This document shows positions 50,690-62,137 of a DNA stretch of 64,000 nucleotides, piece by piece. The notes beneath the pieces are model-generated. The model was given only the letters and a program-made list of their open reading frames with translations, made no database searches and was not told the DNA's origin. Within the stretch, counting starts at the first letter, position 1, and each line of letters starts with the position of its first letter. A program made the position numbers and the translations under genes. This DNA is from Chryseobacterium sp. 18061 (lineage in GTDB: Bacteria > Pseudomonadota > Gammaproteobacteria > Enterobacterales > Enterobacteriaceae): contig CACSKA010000003.1 of NCBI GenBank assembly GCA_902706205.1, forward strand, positions 248,001-312,000. The letters are read 5' to 3'.

Positions 50690-51436
50690 ATGTTAAGCAT
50701 TAAAGATTTACAGGTAGCGGTAGAAGATAAAGAGATCCTGCGCGGGCTTAATCTGGAAATTCGCCCGGGCGAAGTGCATGCCATCATGGGGCCGAACGGC
50801 TCCGGGAAAAGTACGCTGTCGGCGACGCTCGCCGGGCGTGAAGATTACGAAGTGACTGGCGGAACGGTTGAATTCAAAGGCAAAGACTTGCTGGAGTTAG
50901 CCCCGGAAGATCGCGCCGGAGAAGGCATCTTCATGGCCTTCCAGTATCCGGTGGAAATCCCCGGCGTCAGTAATCAGTTCTTTCTGCAAACGGCGCTCAA
51001 CGCAGTGCGGGAATATCGCGGCCAGGAATCACTCGACCGCTTTGATTTTCAGGATCTGATGGAAGAGAAAATCAAATTGTTGAAAATGCCTGAAGATTTG
51101 CTGACGCGTTCGGTCAACGTCGGTTTCTCCGGCGGTGAGAAAAAGCGTAACGACATTCTGCAAATGGCGGTGCTTGAGCCGGAATTGTGCATTCTTGATG
51201 AATCGGATTCAGGGCTGGACATTGATGCGTTGAAAATTGTCTCCGACGGCGTCAATGCGCTGCGTGACGGCAAACGGGCGTTTATTATCGTCACCCACTA
51301 CCAGCGTATTCTCGACTATATCAAACCGGACTTTGTGCATGTGTTGTATCAGGGCCGTATCGTTAAATCCGGCGATTTCACGCTGGTTAAACAGCTGGAG
51401 GAGCAGGGCTATGGCTGGCTTACCGAACAGCAGTAA
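50690..51436 (+). CDS. sufC: Fe-S assembly ATPase SufC
   Basis: 248 residues. ABC-type ATPase: Walker A GPNGSGKSTL, signature VGFSGGEKKRNDI, Walker B LCILDESDSGLD, H-loop VTHYQRIL. Binds SufB and SufD. Overlaps sufD by 26 bases. Confidence 0.98.
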   Translation: MLSIKDLQVAVEDKEILRGLNLEIRPGEVHAIMGPNGSGKSTLSATLAGREDYEVTGGTVEFKGKDLLELAPEDRAGEGIFMAFQYPVEIPGVSNQFFLQTALNAVREYRGQESLDRFDFQDLMEEKIKLLKMPEDLLTRSVNVGFSGGEKKRNDILQMAVLEPELCILDESDSGLDIDALKIVSDGVNALRDGKRAFIIVTHYQRILDYIKPDFVHVLYQGRIVKSGDFTLVKQLEEQGYGWLTEQQ

Positions 51437-52682
51437 CGCGCTGCAGCAATGGCATCATCTGTTCGAGGCGCAAAGCACCGCGCACACAGCACATTCGGAA
51501 CAGCACCTGCAGCAGATGCTGCGTCTCGGCCTGCCAACGCGTAAACAAGAAAACTGGAAATACACGCCGCTGGATGGACTGCTGAACAGCCAGTTTGTCA
51601 GCGCCGATGCGACGATAAATGCGCAACAGCGTGACGCGCTGGCGCTGCCAATTGATGCGCTGCGAATGGTGTTTGTGAACGGTCGATTTATCCGCGAACT
51701 GAGCGACTCTCTGACAGAGAGTGGTTTCCAGGTCACGGTCGATAACGCGTGTGAGACGCTGCCTGCGGCGGTGCAGCCGGACGTGTTCCTGCACCTCACG
51801 GAAAGCCTGGCGCAGACGGTGACGCATATTCAGGTGGCGCGTAATCAGCGTCCTGCCAGACCGCTGCTGTTGATGCATATCACCCAGGGTGCCGAAGGTG
51901 AGGAGATGAACACCGCGCATTATCGCCATCATCTGGAACTGGCGCAGGGTGCGGAAGCTACGGTGATTGAACATTACGTCAGTCTGAACACCGCGCGGCA
52001 CTTTACCGGTTCGCGCCTGACGATGCAGGTCGCGGACAACGCGCATTTACAGCATATCAAGCTCGCATTTGAAAACCCGACCAGCTATCACTTCGGTCAT
52101 AACGATATTCAGCTTGGCCAGGATGCCAGCGCGGCGAGCCACAGTTTCCTGCTCGGCGGCGTGGTGCTGCGGCATAACACCAGCACTCAGCTCAACGGCG
52201 AAAACACCACGCTGCGCATTAACAGCCTGGCGATGCCGGTGAACAACGAAGTGTGCGACACCCGCACCTGGCTTGAGCATAACAAAGGTTATTGCAACAG
52301 CCGTCAGCTGCATAAAACCATTGTTAGCGATAAAGGGCGGGCGGTATTTAATGGGCTTATCAATGTCGCACAGCACGCGATTAAAACCGACGGGCAGATG
52401 ACCAACAATAATCTGCTGCTCGGAAAACTGTCAGAAGTGGACACCAAGCCGCAGCTGGAAATCTATGCCGATGACGTGAAGTGCAGCCACGGTGCGACCA
52501 TTGGGCGTATCGACGACGAACAGTTGTTCTATCTGCGTTCGCGCGGAATTAAACAGCAGGCCGCCCAGCAGATGATCATGTATGCGTTTGCCGCTGAGCT
52601 GACTGAAGCCATTAGCGATGAGACCATCAGACATGAAGTGCTGGCGCGGATTGGCCAGCGCTTGCCGGGAGGAAGAGCATGA
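51411..52682 (+). CDS. sufD: Fe-S cluster assembly protein SufD
   Basis: 423 residues from [18 protein letters not shown], the E. coli length; the start lies inside sufC. A much longer in-frame ORF from 51237 is not real. Conserved core [20 protein letters not shown] and [22 protein letters not shown] with the conserved His. Overlaps sufS by four bases. Confidence 0.97.
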   Translation: MAGLPNSSNALQQWHHLFEAQSTAHTAHSEQHLQQMLRLGLPTRKQENWKYTPLDGLLNSQFVSADATINAQQRDALALPIDALRMVFVNGRFIRELSDSLTESGFQVTVDNACETLPAAVQPDVFLHLTESLAQTVTHIQVARNQRPARPLLLMHITQGAEGEEMNTAHYRHHLELAQGAEATVIEHYVSLNTARHFTGSRLTMQVADNAHLQHIKLAFENPTSYHFGHNDIQLGQDASAASHSFLLGGVVLRHNTSTQLNGENTTLRINSLAMPVNNEVCDTRTWLEHNKGYCNSRQLHKTIVSDKGRAVFNGLINVAQHAIKTDGQMTNNNLLLGKLSEVDTKPQLEIYADDVKCSHGATIGRIDDEQLFYLRSRGIKQQAAQQMIMYAFAAELTEAISDETIRHEVLARIGQRLPGGRA

Positions 52683-53899
52683 CATTTTCCATTGAACGGG
52701 TGCGGGCCGATTTCCCGCTGCTGACCCGTGAAGTCAATGGCCAGCCGCTGGCGTATCTGGATAGCGCGGCCAGCGCGCAAAAACCTAACGCGGTAATCGA
52801 CGCTGAAGCGGAGTTTTATCGTCACGGTTATGCGGCGGTGCATCGTGGTATTCACACCCTCAGCGCTGAAGCCACGACCCGAATGGAGCAGGTGCGTCAA
52901 CAGGCTGCCACCTTCCTCAATGCCCGTTCGGCTGAAGAACTGGTGTTCGTGCGCGGCACCACCGAAGGCATCAACCTGGTGGCGAACAGCTGGGGCGACA
53001 GTCATGTCGCTCAGGGCGATAACATCGTTATCAGCCAGATGGAACACCACGCCAACATCGTGCCATGGCAGATGCTCTGTACGCGCGTTGGCGCTGAACT
53101 GCGCGTTATCCCACTTAACGCTGACGGCACGTTGCAGCTGGATGTAATCCCCGGTCTGTTTGACGAACGCACGAAGCTGCTGGCGGTAACTCAGGTGTCG
53201 AATGTGCTCGGCACAGAAAACCCCGTGAAGGCGCTGACCGACCTGGCACATCAACACGGCGCAAAAGTGTTGATCGACGGGGCACAGGCGGTGATGCATC
53301 ACGCCGTGGATGTGCAAAACCTGGACTGCGACTTTTATGTTTTCTCAGCGCACAAGCTGTATGGCCCGACCGGCATCGGCGTACTGTACGCGAAAGACGA
53401 AATTTTGCAGGATATGCCGCCGTGGGAAGGCGGGGGCTCAATGATTGCCACCGTCAGTTTGACGGAAGGCACCACGTGGGCGAAAGCGCCGTGGCGTTTT
53501 GAAGCGGGCACGCCTAACACAGGCGGGATTATCGCGCTCGGGGCGGCGCTGGAGTATATCAGCGGGCTGGGTCTGGACAATATTGCCGATTACGAACACA
53601 CCTTAATGCATTATGCGTTGGCGGAGCTGGCAACGGTACCAGAACTCACGCTGTACGGTCCGCAAAATCGACTCGGTGTTATCGCGTTCAATCTCGGTAA
53701 ACATCACGCCTATGATGTCGGCAGTTTCCTTGATAATTACGGTATTGCAGTGCGTACCGGACACCATTGCGCCATGCCGCTAATGGCGTTCTATAACGTG
53801 CCTGCTATGTGTCGCGCATCGCTTGCGATGTACAACACGGTTGAAGAGGTAGACCGTCTGGTGGCAGGATTGAAACGTATACATCGTCTACTGGGCTGA
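52679..53899 (+). CDS. sufS: cysteine desulfurase SufS
   Basis: 406 residues. PLP enzyme supplying sulfur. PLP Lys in [18 protein letters not shown]; catalytic Cys in [11 protein letters not shown]; group II desulfurase pattern. Passes persulfide to SufE, 12 bases downstream. Confidence 0.98.
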   Translation: MTFSIERVRADFPLLTREVNGQPLAYLDSAASAQKPNAVIDAEAEFYRHGYAAVHRGIHTLSAEATTRMEQVRQQAATFLNARSAEELVFVRGTTEGINLVANSWGDSHVAQGDNIVISQMEHHANIVPWQMLCTRVGAELRVIPLNADGTLQLDVIPGLFDERTKLLAVTQVSNVLGTENPVKALTDLAHQHGAKVLIDGAQAVMHHAVDVQNLDCDFYVFSAHKLYGPTGIGVLYAKDEILQDMPPWEGGGSMIATVSLTEGTTWAKAPWRFEAGTPNTGGIIALGAALEYISGLGLDNIADYEHTLMHYALAELATVPELTLYGPQNRLGVIAFNLGKHHAYDVGSFLDNYGIAVRTGHHCAMPLMAFYNVPAMCRASLAMYNTVEEVDRLVAGLKRIHRLLG

Positions 53900-53911
53900 C
53901 AGGGAGGCTCT

Positions 53912-54328
53912 ATGGCCGCATTGCCGGACAAAGATAAGCTGTTGCGTAACTTCAGTCGTTGCGCCAACTGGGAAGAAAAATATCTGTATATCATTGAGCT
54001 GGGCCAGCGTTTAGCCCCGCTGAGTGAGGACGCGCATAACCCGGAAAACATTATTCAGGGCTGCCAGAGTCAGGTGTGGATTGTGATGAAACGCAGCGCC
54101 GACGGGCGGATAGCGCTGCACGGCGACAGCGACGCAGCTATCGTTAAGGGTCTGATCGCCGTCGTTTTTATTCTCTACCATCAGATGACTGCCCAGGACA
54201 TTCTGGCCTTCGATGTACGCCCGTGGTTTGAGAAAATGGCGCTCACCCAACACCTTACGCCCTCGCGTTCGCAGGGGCTCGAAGCGATGATCCGCGCAAT
54301 TCGCGCGCAGGCTCTGAGTTTTAGCTAA
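53912..54328 (+). CDS. sufE: sulfur acceptor protein SufE
   Basis: 138 residues. Accepts sulfur from SufS on the Cys of [11 protein letters not shown]. Last gene of the suf operon; start after AGGGAGG. Confidence 0.97.
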   Translation: MAALPDKDKLLRNFSRCANWEEKYLYIIELGQRLAPLSEDAHNPENIIQGCQSQVWIVMKRSADGRIALHGDSDAAIVKGLIAVVFILYHQMTAQDILAFDVRPWFEKMALTQHLTPSRSQGLEAMIRAIRAQALSFS

Positions 54329-54435
54329 ACTAATCTTAAAATACAGCTTTCATTCTGTAACGCGAGGTGGGGATTCCACCTCGCGGGTGGTTCAGCTTTC
54401 TGGCGTTCTGTCAGTGAATAAAAGGGAAACTCAGT

Positions 54436-55440
54436 ATGAAACGCGCATCTCTCATCTCGTTAATGCTCTTAGGTGCTCTCGGCGCGTCTCAGGCCGCCAG
54501 AGCGGTTGAATACACCTTACCGGCTAACGGTAGCCGTCTTGTTGGACAAAACCAAACCTACACGGTGCAGGAAGGCGACAATAGCCTGCAAACCATTGCC
54601 CGGCGCTTTGATACCGCCGCGATGATAATCCTTGAAGCGAATAACACCATTGCGCCGGTGCCGAAACCGGGAACGCAGGTGATCATTCCGCTTCAATTGC
54701 TACTGCCTGACGTACCGCGGGAAGGCATTGTGGTCAATCTGGCTGAGCTCCGGCTCTATTATTTCCCACCAGGCGGTAATACGGTGCAGGTGTATCCGTT
54801 AGGCATTGGCCAGCTTGGGCTTGAAACGCCTGAAATGACCACTCGCGTCGGTCAGAAAATCCCTAATCCGACCTGGACGCCCACAGCGGGCATCCGCCAG
54901 CGCTCACTGGAAAAAGGCATTACGCTGCCCCCAGTGGTACCCGCTGGGCCTAATAATCCGCTGGGGCGCTTCGCATTGCGTCTGGCGTACGGTAACGGTG
55001 AGTATCTGATCCACGGGACCAATGCGCAGAGCAGCGTCGGGCTACGCGTCAGTTCCGGCTGTATGCGGATGTTTACCGATGACATCAAAGCGCTGTTCGC
55101 ACAGGTACGGGTCGGGACGCCGGTGCAGGTGATTAACCAGCCGGTGAAATATTCGATTGAGCCGAACGGCACGCGTTATATGGAAGTTCACCGTCCACTG
55201 ACGCAGGATGAAACCCAGAACCCACAGACCATGACCTACGTGCTCCCGGCGGGTTATTCGCAGTTCGCCACCGATAAAGGCACCGATAAGGTGATGGCGG
55301 ATAAAGCGATGTACCGTCGGGCGGGGATCCCTGTTGTTGTCTCTTCAGGCGTAACGCCGGTGGCGACAGGGCAGAATCAGGTCATTTCGGTTCAGAATGG
55401 AACGCCTTCAACGGCGAATGAAACGCGGATAATGCAATAA
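54436..55440 (+). CDS. ldtE: L,D-transpeptidase LdtE (YnhG)
   Basis: Forms 3-3 crosslinks in peptidoglycan. 334 residues, as in E. coli. Signal peptide ending near AARA/VEYT; LysM domain ([19 protein letters not shown]) and YkuD catalytic domain with [20 protein letters not shown] (catalytic His and Cys). It neighbours lpp, whose protein is attached to peptidoglycan by related enzymes. Confidence 0.96.
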   Translation: MKRASLISLMLLGALGASQAARAVEYTLPANGSRLVGQNQTYTVQEGDNSLQTIARRFDTAAMIILEANNTIAPVPKPGTQVIIPLQLLLPDVPREGIVVNLAELRLYYFPPGGNTVQVYPLGIGQLGLETPEMTTRVGQKIPNPTWTPTAGIRQRSLEKGITLPPVVPAGPNNPLGRFALRLAYGNGEYLIHGTNAQSSVGLRVSSGCMRMFTDDIKALFAQVRVGTPVQVINQPVKYSIEPNGTRYMEVHRPLTQDETQNPQTMTYVLPAGYSQFATDKGTDKVMADKAMYRRAGIPVVVSSGVTPVATGQNQVISVQNGTPSTANETRIMQ

Positions 55441-55462
55441 CGTGGAAAGGTGATTAACAGGT

Positions 55463-55496
55463 AAAAAAAATGGCGCACAATGTGCGCCATTTTTAT
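55463..55496. terminator. bidirectional terminator between ldtE and lpp
   Basis: Perfect palindrome AAATGGCGCACA/TGTGCGCCATTT with A run before and T run after; serves both convergent genes. Confidence 0.9.
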
Positions 55497-55507
55497 TACA
55501 GGTACTC

Positions 55508-55997
<490 letters not shown>

Positions 55998-56025
55998 TAA
56001 AAAAAGCGCCGCGAGGGCGCTTTTA
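55998..56025 (-). terminator. pykF terminator
   Basis: Stem AAAGCGCC/GGCGCTTT (minus strand), loop TCGC, followed by a seven-T run on the minus strand. Confidence 0.88.
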
Positions 56026-56051
56026 TGCAAATTAAGTCGACTGAACCGAAA

Positions 56052-57464
56052 TTACAGTACGTGAACGGATGCAGTATTGGTGGTTCCGCTTGGTACCAGC
56101 GCACCAGAAACCATCACCACAACGTCACCTTTCTGAGCCAGACCGCTCTGCAGTGCAACTTCTTTACCCAGACGGTAGAAATCATCAGTAGAAGAGATTT
56201 CTTTAACCAGCTGCGCGTTAACGCCTTTAGACAGCACCAGCTGACGCGCAGTCAGTTCGTTGGTGGTCAGCGCCAGGATGGTGGCATCCGGGAAGTATTT
56301 ACGGATAGCACGCGCAGATTTACCGCCCTGGGTCGCAACAACAATCAATGGCGCTTCCAGTTTCTCAGCAGTTTCTACTGCACCGCGGCAAACCGCTTCG
56401 GTGATGCGCAGCTTACGGCTGTCATTATTGAAGTCCAGACGGCTGCTCATTACACGGTCAGTACGTTCGCAGATGGTGGCCATGATGGTCACAGCTTCCA
56501 GCGGGTATTTACCTTTTGCAGACTCACCGGACAGCATTACTGCATCGGTACCGTCGAGGATGGCGTTAGCAACGTCACCGGCTTCTGCGCGGGTTGGACG
56601 TGGGTTCTTGATCATAGAATCCAGCATCTGGGTCGCGGTGATCACCACTTTACGAGCGCGTACGCATTTTTCGATGATCATCTTCTGTGCGAAGATAACT
56701 TCTTCAACCGGGATTTCAACGCCCATATCGCCACGAGCAACCATGATGCCGTCAGATGCTTCGAGGATTTCGTCGAAGTTGTTCAGGCCTTCCTGGTTTT
56801 CGATTTTGGAGATGATCTGGATGTTTTCGCCGCCGTGGGCTTTCAGGTGCTCACGGATTTCCAGCACGTCAGAACGCTTACGGATAAAGGAAGCTGCAAC
56901 GAAGTCAACGCCCTGTTCGCAACCGAAGATCAGGTCCTGTTTGTCTTTCTCAGCCAGCGCTGGCAGAGCGATGGAAACGCCTGGCAGGTTAACGCCTTTG
57001 TTTTCGCCCAGGTCGCCGTTGTTCAGCACTTTACAAACAACCTTGTTGCCTTCGATAGCGGTAACTTCCATACCGATCAAGCCGTCATCAACCAGAATGG
57101 TGTTACCGACGCTCAGATCGCTGGTGAAACCTTCGTAGGTGACAGCCACAGTCTCGGTGTTACCGACAACGGTTTTATCCGTGGTGAATGTGAAGGTCTG
57201 GCCTGCTTTCAGGGAGACGTCGTTGCCGCCTTCCAGTTTGATGGTGCGGATTTCAGGGCCTTTGGTATCCAGCAGGATTGCCGCTGATTTACCGGTTTTG
57301 CTCACCACGTTGCGCAGGTTCTTGATGCGCTGGCCGTGTTCAGCATAGTCGCCGTGAGAAAAGTTCAGACGCATCACGTTCATGCCGGCGTCCAGCATTT
57401 TGGTCAGCATCTCTTCGGATTCGGTTTTTGGACCGATGGTGCAAACAATTTTGGTCTTTTTCAT
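56052..57464 (-). CDS. pykF: pyruvate kinase I
   Basis: Last step of glycolysis; activated by fructose 1,6-bisphosphate. 470 residues from [16 protein letters not shown], the E. coli length. Motifs: [24 protein letters not shown], the active-site segment [29 protein letters not shown], and [21 protein letters not shown]. The C-terminal allosteric domain ends TNTASVHVL. The longer in-frame reading from 57530 is not supported. A 420-codon ORF on the other strand is its shadow. Confidence 0.98.
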   Translation of the reverse strand: MKKTKIVCTIGPKTESEEMLTKMLDAGMNVMRLNFSHGDYAEHGQRIKNLRNVVSKTGKSAAILLDTKGPEIRTIKLEGGNDVSLKAGQTFTFTTDKTVVGNTETVAVTYEGFTSDLSVGNTILVDDGLIGMEVTAIEGNKVVCKVLNNGDLGENKGVNLPGVSIALPALAEKDKQDLIFGCEQGVDFVAASFIRKRSDVLEIREHLKAHGGENIQIISKIENQEGLNNFDEILEASDGIMVARGDMGVEIPVEEVIFAQKMIIEKCVRARKVVITATQMLDSMIKNPRPTRAEAGDVANAILDGTDAVMLSGESAKGKYPLEAVTIMATICERTDRVMSSRLDFNNDSRKLRITEAVCRGAVETAEKLEAPLIVVATQGGKSARAIRKYFPDATILALTTNELTARQLVLSKGVNAQLVKEISSTDDFYRLGKEVALQSGLAQKGDVVVMVSGALVPSGTTNTASVHVL

Positions 57465-57886
57465 GACAGTCTTAGTCTTTAAGTTGAGAGAGAAGGAATA
57501 GGAAAATTTGGATCGTGGGCGCACTGCCACGAAACTAAACCTGTATTACGAAAGTCGCGATGCCACGAGATAAGGATAGGTGACATCAAAAAAGCGTGCA
57601 GAGGAAAGTGAGCCTGGTTTTCAGCTACGAAGGTTGGATGAAGTTTTACGTTATTTTTTATGCAGTCCAATGCGCTGAAACCATTCAAGAAAGAATCGGT
57701 GCGTATTATACGAGGTTACGGTTGAAAAGGAAAATGAAAACGCCGTTTCAGAACAAGACGATAGCGCTTAACAAAATCATTACGAGGCGATCTTTACTTT
57801 GTAACAGAATCTAATGGCGAAAGTTACCCAGAAAGACGCTATCATCAGTAATGAATTGAAAATTAATGAGTTAGCAGGAGTTAGAG
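57465..57886 (-). promoter_or_regulatory. pykF-fumD divergent region with Cra-like site
   Basis: 422 bases without a gene. GCTGAAACCATTCAAG at 57674-57689 fits the Cra (FruR) pattern TGAAWCGWTTCA with one deviation, in a position that suits repression of pykF. The fumD side is AT-rich with AGGAGTTAGAG before the start. Confidence 0.55.
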
Positions 57887-58099
57887 ATGGGCAATCAAGG
57901 TAAAGATGAAGCGCTGTATCAGGAGATGTGCCGGGTGGTCGGCAAGGTCGTACTGGAGATGCGCGACCTGGGACAAGAGCCCAAACACATTGTAATTGCT
58001 GGCGTATTGCGCACATCGCTTGCTAACCAGAAAATCAAACGCAACGAACAGACCCGCGAGGCGATGGAACGCGTCATCACCGCGCTGGCGGGTCAATAA
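57887..58099 (+). CDS. fumD: fumarase D (YdhZ)
   Basis: 70 residues, MGNQGKDEALYQEMCRVVGKV ... PKHIVIAGVLRT, matching E. coli FumD (69 residues), reported to have fumarase activity. Same position next to pykF. AGGAG Shine-Dalgarno. Convergent with the TetR gene, stop codons abutting (58099/58100). Confidence 0.9.
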   Translation: MGNQGKDEALYQEMCRVVGKVVLEMRDLGQEPKHIVIAGVLRTSLANQKIKRNEQTREAMERVITALAGQ

Positions 58100-58738
58100 T
58101 CAGGCAATGACAAAGCGCAAGACAGCTTTCACTGCAATTTCTGAGTGATGCGCCACCAGTTGCGGGTCGTCAATTTCCGGCAGGGGGCCTTCCAGATAAA
58201 GGCTATTAAAGGTGTAAAAATTTGACACCTGGTAAAAACTGAAGCTGCTGATCAGACGATGTACATCCCGGGCCTCAACGCCTTGCTGGAAAATGTCCTG
58301 TTGCTGACCGCGATCGAGAATATTTTCCAGAATCGACAGGGCGCTTTTGTTTAGCGGTTTCAACAAACCTGACGCATTCAGCCACTTCCCGCGCTGCATG
58401 TTCTCCATGCAAATGATCCGCATATAATCCGCATGGCTTGCGTGGTACGCCACGCTCCATTTCACCAACTGTACCAGCGCTTCGACCGGCGGTAAGTTTT
58501 CTAGCCCCAGCTGCTGCTCGTTTTCACGAATGCGGGCATACACGTGTTCCAGCACCGCCTGATACAGCTGTTCCTTGGTTTTGAAGTAATAAACCACCAT
58601 CCGTTTGGTGGTTTGCGCCTCTCCGGCTATCTGTTCCATTCTCGCCCCGGCCAGGCCGTGCTCGGCGAAAACCGCGATGGCAGCGGCAAAAATCTTCTCT
58701 TTCAGGCTCTGGGCTTCATCGTGAACAACAACAGACAT
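58100..58738 (-). CDS. TetR-family regulator, likely of the shikimate cluster
   Basis: 212 residues from MSVVVHDEAQSLKEKIFAAA. N-terminal TetR HTH (FAEHGLAGARMEQIAGEAQTTKRMVVYYFKTKEQLYQAVLEH), then an all-helical ligand domain. Divergent from quiC across 125 bases that hold an 18-base palindrome, so it probably controls quiC and downstream genes with shikimate, dehydroshikimate or protocatechuate as ligand; this is inferred from context. Confidence 0.85.
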   Translation of the reverse strand: MSVVVHDEAQSLKEKIFAAAIAVFAEHGLAGARMEQIAGEAQTTKRMVVYYFKTKEQLYQAVLEHVYARIRENEQQLGLENLPPVEALVQLVKWSVAYHASHADYMRIICMENMQRGKWLNASGLLKPLNKSALSILENILDRGQQQDIFQQGVEARDVHRLISSFSFYQVSNFYTFNSLYLEGPLPEIDDPQLVAHHSEIAVKAVLRFVIA

Positions 58739-58810
58739 AGCGACTCCAGCTTCTAGTAAGAACAAAAAATACACACAATGATCACAAATTAGCAACGAAT
58801 TATGGCGCAG

Positions 58811-58828
58811 ATGAACCAAATGATTCAT
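58811..58828. promoter_or_regulatory. candidate TetR operator between regulator and quiC
   Basis: ATGAACCAAATGATTCAT, an imperfect palindrome (7 of 8 arm positions), located in the divergent promoter region. A related site lies at 60724. Confidence 0.55.
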
Positions 58829-58863
58829 ATTCAGCTTTCCCGTGGATCATGACAGGTGACACT

Positions 58864-60717
58864 ATGCTGCGCTCCATCGCAACCGTCTCGATATCAGGCA
58901 CCTTACCGGAAAAACTGAGCGCCATTGCCGATGCAGGCTATCAGGGCGTTGAAATTTTTGAAAATGATCTGCTCTATTATACCGGTTCGCCGGCGGATAT
59001 CCGACAGATGGCCGCCGATCTCGGTTTGCAGATCACGCTTTTTCAGCCCTTTCGTGATTTCGAAGGTGCCAGTCGCCCGCAGTTTGCCGCCAATCTCGAA
59101 CGCGCCAGACGTAAATTTGAGCTAATGCATCAGCTCGGCTGCGACACTTTGCTGTTATGCAGCAGCGTAGCGCCGGACACCAGCCCGGATATTGACCTGC
59201 AAATCAGCGACCTGCGTGCGCTGGCGGAACTGGCCGAACGTGAAAAAATCAATGTCGGGTACGAAGCGCTAGCCTGGGGAACTCAGGTGAACCGCTGGCA
59301 TCAGGCGTGGCAGCGCGTAAAAGCGGTGGACAGCCCGGCGATGGGGATTGTGCTCGACAGTTTCCACGTACTGGCGTTGGGCGACACGTTGGCTCGGCTG
59401 GACGAAGTGCCGGTCGATAAAATTACCTTCCTCCAGCTGGCGGATGCGCCGGTGATGAAAATGGACGTACTCGAGTGGAGCCGCCATTTCCGCTGCTTCC
59501 CGGGGCAGGGCGAGCTTCCGGTGGTGGAATTTGCTACCGATTTAACCCAGCGGGGCTATCGCGGTCCGTGGTCGCTGGAGGTGTTCAACGATGGTTTTCG
59601 CGCCTCGCCAAACGGCGCAACCGCGAAGGACGGCTATCGTTCTCTGCTGTGGCTGGAAGAACAAACCCGTCAACAGTTACCAGAAACCGAAGCAGAACTC
59701 TGCTCGCTGCCCGCGCTGCCGGAATATCAGGGTCCGGAATTTATTGAATTTGCCGCCAGTCCCGCTGAAGCAAAAAAACTCGGCACCAGCCTCAGCCAAA
59801 TGGGCTTCCAGCAGCAGGGAATGCACCGCAGTAAAAAAGTAAGCCTGTGGCAAAACGGCGGCGCACGGGTGATTGTCAATCACCAGCCGCACAGCTGGGC
59901 CGATCACTTCTGGCAGCGGCACGGCGTTTCTCTGTGCGCCATGGCGCTGCGCGTTAGCCGCAGTGAGCCAATTATTTCCCGGGCAAAAGCTTACGGCTAC
60001 GCCACCTGGCAAGGGGAAGTGGGGCCGAATGAAAGCACTATCCCGGCGGTTTGCGCCCCGGACGGTAGCCTGATTTATCTGGTGGAAGAGGGTGATGATA
60101 TCTACGCCCGCGACTTTGAACTCAATGTGCCGGTCTCGACTTCTGGCCTGCAAGGCATCGATCATCTGGCGTTAGGGATGGAAGCCGACAGCCGTGATAA
60201 CTGGGTGATGTTCTTCCGCACCGTCTTTGGTTTTACGCTTGAGCATGAGCAGACGATGCCCGATCCTTACGGGCTGGTGCGCAGCCTGGCGGTACACAGC
60301 CCGCAGGGCAATATTCGCCTGGCGCTAAATATTTCCCAAAGTCGCGCCACGCAGATTGCGCGCTCGGTAGCCTGCTATCAAGGTGCGGGCCTGCAGCATG
60401 CGGCATTTTCCTGCGCGGATTTACCCGCAGTGCTTGAAAACTTACCCGGCGGGCTGCCTTCTGCGCTGCCTATTCCAGCCAACTATTATGAGGATTTGCG
60501 GGCGCGGTTTGGCGACAGTGAACAAGTCGACATTCTGCAACAGCAGCAGATCCTGTACGATCGTGACGGCAGCGGCGGCGAGTTTTTACATCTGTATACT
60601 CTCCCATTCAGCGCCGGACGCTTTTTCTTTGAGTTAACCGAACGACGTAACGGCTATGCACAATACGGTGCGGTCAATGCGGCGGTCCGTCTTTCGGCCA
60701 TGCAGTACAGTGAGTAA
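58864..60717 (+). CDS. quiC: 3-dehydroshikimate dehydratase QuiC, two-domain type
   Basis: Converts 3-dehydroshikimate to protocatechuate. About 617 residues from MLRSIATVSISGTLPEK after AGGTGA. N-terminal TIM barrel with metal ligands visible in GYEALAWG (Glu), MGIVLDSFHVLALGD (Asp, His), TFLQLADAP (Gln) and WSLEVFND (Glu). C-terminal half is 4-hydroxyphenylpyruvate-dioxygenase-like (VOC fold) and keeps candidate metal ligands IDHLALG (His), LQHAAFS (His) and FFFELTERR (Glu). The fusion is known in QuiC1-type enzymes. Confidence 0.9.
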   Translation: MLRSIATVSISGTLPEKLSAIADAGYQGVEIFENDLLYYTGSPADIRQMAADLGLQITLFQPFRDFEGASRPQFAANLERARRKFELMHQLGCDTLLLCSSVAPDTSPDIDLQISDLRALAELAEREKINVGYEALAWGTQVNRWHQAWQRVKAVDSPAMGIVLDSFHVLALGDTLARLDEVPVDKITFLQLADAPVMKMDVLEWSRHFRCFPGQGELPVVEFATDLTQRGYRGPWSLEVFNDGFRASPNGATAKDGYRSLLWLEEQTRQQLPETEAELCSLPALPEYQGPEFIEFAASPAEAKKLGTSLSQMGFQQQGMHRSKKVSLWQNGGARVIVNHQPHSWADHFWQRHGVSLCAMALRVSRSEPIISRAKAYGYATWQGEVGPNESTIPAVCAPDGSLIYLVEEGDDIYARDFELNVPVSTSGLQGIDHLALGMEADSRDNWVMFFRTVFGFTLEHEQTMPDPYGLVRSLAVHSPQGNIRLALNISQSRATQIARSVACYQGAGLQHAAFSCADLPAVLENLPGGLPSALPIPANYYEDLRARFGDSEQVDILQQQQILYDRDGSGGEFLHLYTLPFSAGRFFFELTERRNGYAQYGAVNAAVRLSAMQYSE

Positions 60718-60723
60718 ATCAGA

Positions 60724-60741
60724 CTGAACCAAAAGGTTCGG
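60724..60741. promoter_or_regulatory. second candidate TetR operator before the MFS gene
   Basis: CTGAACCAAAAGGTTCGG, palindromic arms around AAAA; shares TGAACCAAA and the mirrored TTC with the site at 58811. May also act as a weak hairpin after quiC. Confidence 0.45.
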
Positions 60742-60796
60742 CTGGTGGAGTGAAAATAACAACATTCATCTGCACCCTACAAAGACAGGAAACACT

Positions 60797-62128
60797 ATGA
60801 GCACTTACAGCCATGACCACGCAGTGGCCGCGGAGGCGGTCACCGCTGTGCGCCGCACCCGGCGTCGGATCGGTATTCTGGCCCTGCTGGCAGTGGGCAC
60901 AATGATCAACTATCTCGATCGTACGGTGCTGGGCATCGCTGCGCCGGCACTGACCCAAGAGTTGGGCATCAACGCTGCGATAATGGGCCTGGTGTTCTCG
61001 GCGTTTGCCTGGACCTACGCACTGGCACAGATTCCTGGCGGCCTGTTCCTCGACCGCTTCGGCAACAAAATCACCTATTTCCTTTCCCTCACGCTGTGGT
61101 CGCTGTTCACGCTGTTTCACGGCATGGCGGTGGGTATCAAATCCTTGTTACTGTGCCGCTTTGGGCTTGGGATCAGCGAAGCGCCGTGCTTCCCTGTGAA
61201 TAGCCGGGTGGTCAGCGCCTGGTTTCCACAGCAGGAGAGGGCGAAAGCCACGGCGGTGTACACCGTCGGGGAATATCTTGGCCTCGCCTGCTTCTCTCCT
61301 GTGCTGTTCTGGATTATGGGCAGCTTTGGCTGGCGCGCACTGTTTATCACCGTTGGCGTAGTCGGCATATTATTCGCGATAGCCTGGTGGCGTCTGTACC
61401 GTGAGCCGCACGAAGACAGCCGTCTGAGCGAGCTAGAACGTGAATACATTGAAGCTGGCGGCGGGATCCATTCCGCAACGGCGACAAAAACGCAATTCAG
61501 CTGGCCGTTGGTGCGCCAGTTGCTGAGCAAACGTCAGATTGTCGGAGCGAGTATTGGGCAGTTTGCCGGTAACACGGTGCTGGTGTTCTTCCTGACCTGG
61601 TTCCCGACTTGGCTCGCCACCGAGCGTCACATGCCATGGTTGAAGGTCGGCTTCTTCGCCATTCTGCCGTTTCTCGCGGCAGCGGGAGGGGTAATGTTCG
61701 GTGGCTGGGTATCGGACAAACTGCTGAAAGCTACTGGCTCCGCCAACCTTGGGCGCAAGCTGCCGATTATTGTCGGCCTGCTGATGGCGAGCTGCATCAT
61801 CACTGCCAACTGGTTGCATAGTGACACCGCGGTTATCCTGGTGATGTCGTTCGCCTTCTTTGGCCAGGGAATGGTTGGCCTCGGCTGGACGCTGATTTCC
61901 GACATGGCACCCAACGGACTCGGTGGTCTGACTGCCGGACTGTTTAACTTCTGCGCCAACCTGGCGGGGATCCTCACGCCGCTGGTGATTGGCTTTATCG
62001 TCGCCGCCTCCGGCAGTTTCTTCTACGCGCTCATTTACATCGGCGCTGCGGCGCTGCTCGGTGTGGTGGCGTATGTCTTTATTCTTGGCGATGTCAAACG
62101 CATCGAACTCACGGAACAGCAGGATTAG
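60797..62128 (+). CDS. MFS transporter, ACS family, probable shikimate/dehydroshikimate importer
   Basis: 443 residues, twelve predicted helices. Anion:cation symporter family signatures: INYLDRTVLGIAAPALTQEL (helix 1), LDRFGNK after helix 2, and GISEAPCFPVNSRVVSAWFP. Sits between quiC and a shikimate dehydrogenase family gene, so an aromatic or alicyclic acid such as shikimate or quinate is the likely substrate; this is contextual inference. Confidence 0.85.
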   Translation: MSTYSHDHAVAAEAVTAVRRTRRRIGILALLAVGTMINYLDRTVLGIAAPALTQELGINAAIMGLVFSAFAWTYALAQIPGGLFLDRFGNKITYFLSLTLWSLFTLFHGMAVGIKSLLLCRFGLGISEAPCFPVNSRVVSAWFPQQERAKATAVYTVGEYLGLACFSPVLFWIMGSFGWRALFITVGVVGILFAIAWWRLYREPHEDSRLSELEREYIEAGGGIHSATATKTQFSWPLVRQLLSKRQIVGASIGQFAGNTVLVFFLTWFPTWLATERHMPWLKVGFFAILPFLAAAGGVMFGGWVSDKLLKATGSANLGRKLPIIVGLLMASCIITANWLHSDTAVILVMSFAFFGQGMVGLGWTLISDMAPNGLGGLTAGLFNFCANLAGILTPLVIGFIVAASGSFFYALIYIGAAALLGVVAYVFILGDVKRIELTEQQD

Positions 62129-62137
62129 GGAGCACGC

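Noticed and set aside
51237..51410. N-terminal extension of sufD
   Set aside because: It reads out of frame through sufC; the known SufD start at 51411 gives the exact family length.
56025..57287. 420-codon plus-strand ORF
   Set aside because: Antisense shadow of pykF with a composition typical of mirrored codons; pykF is unmistakable.
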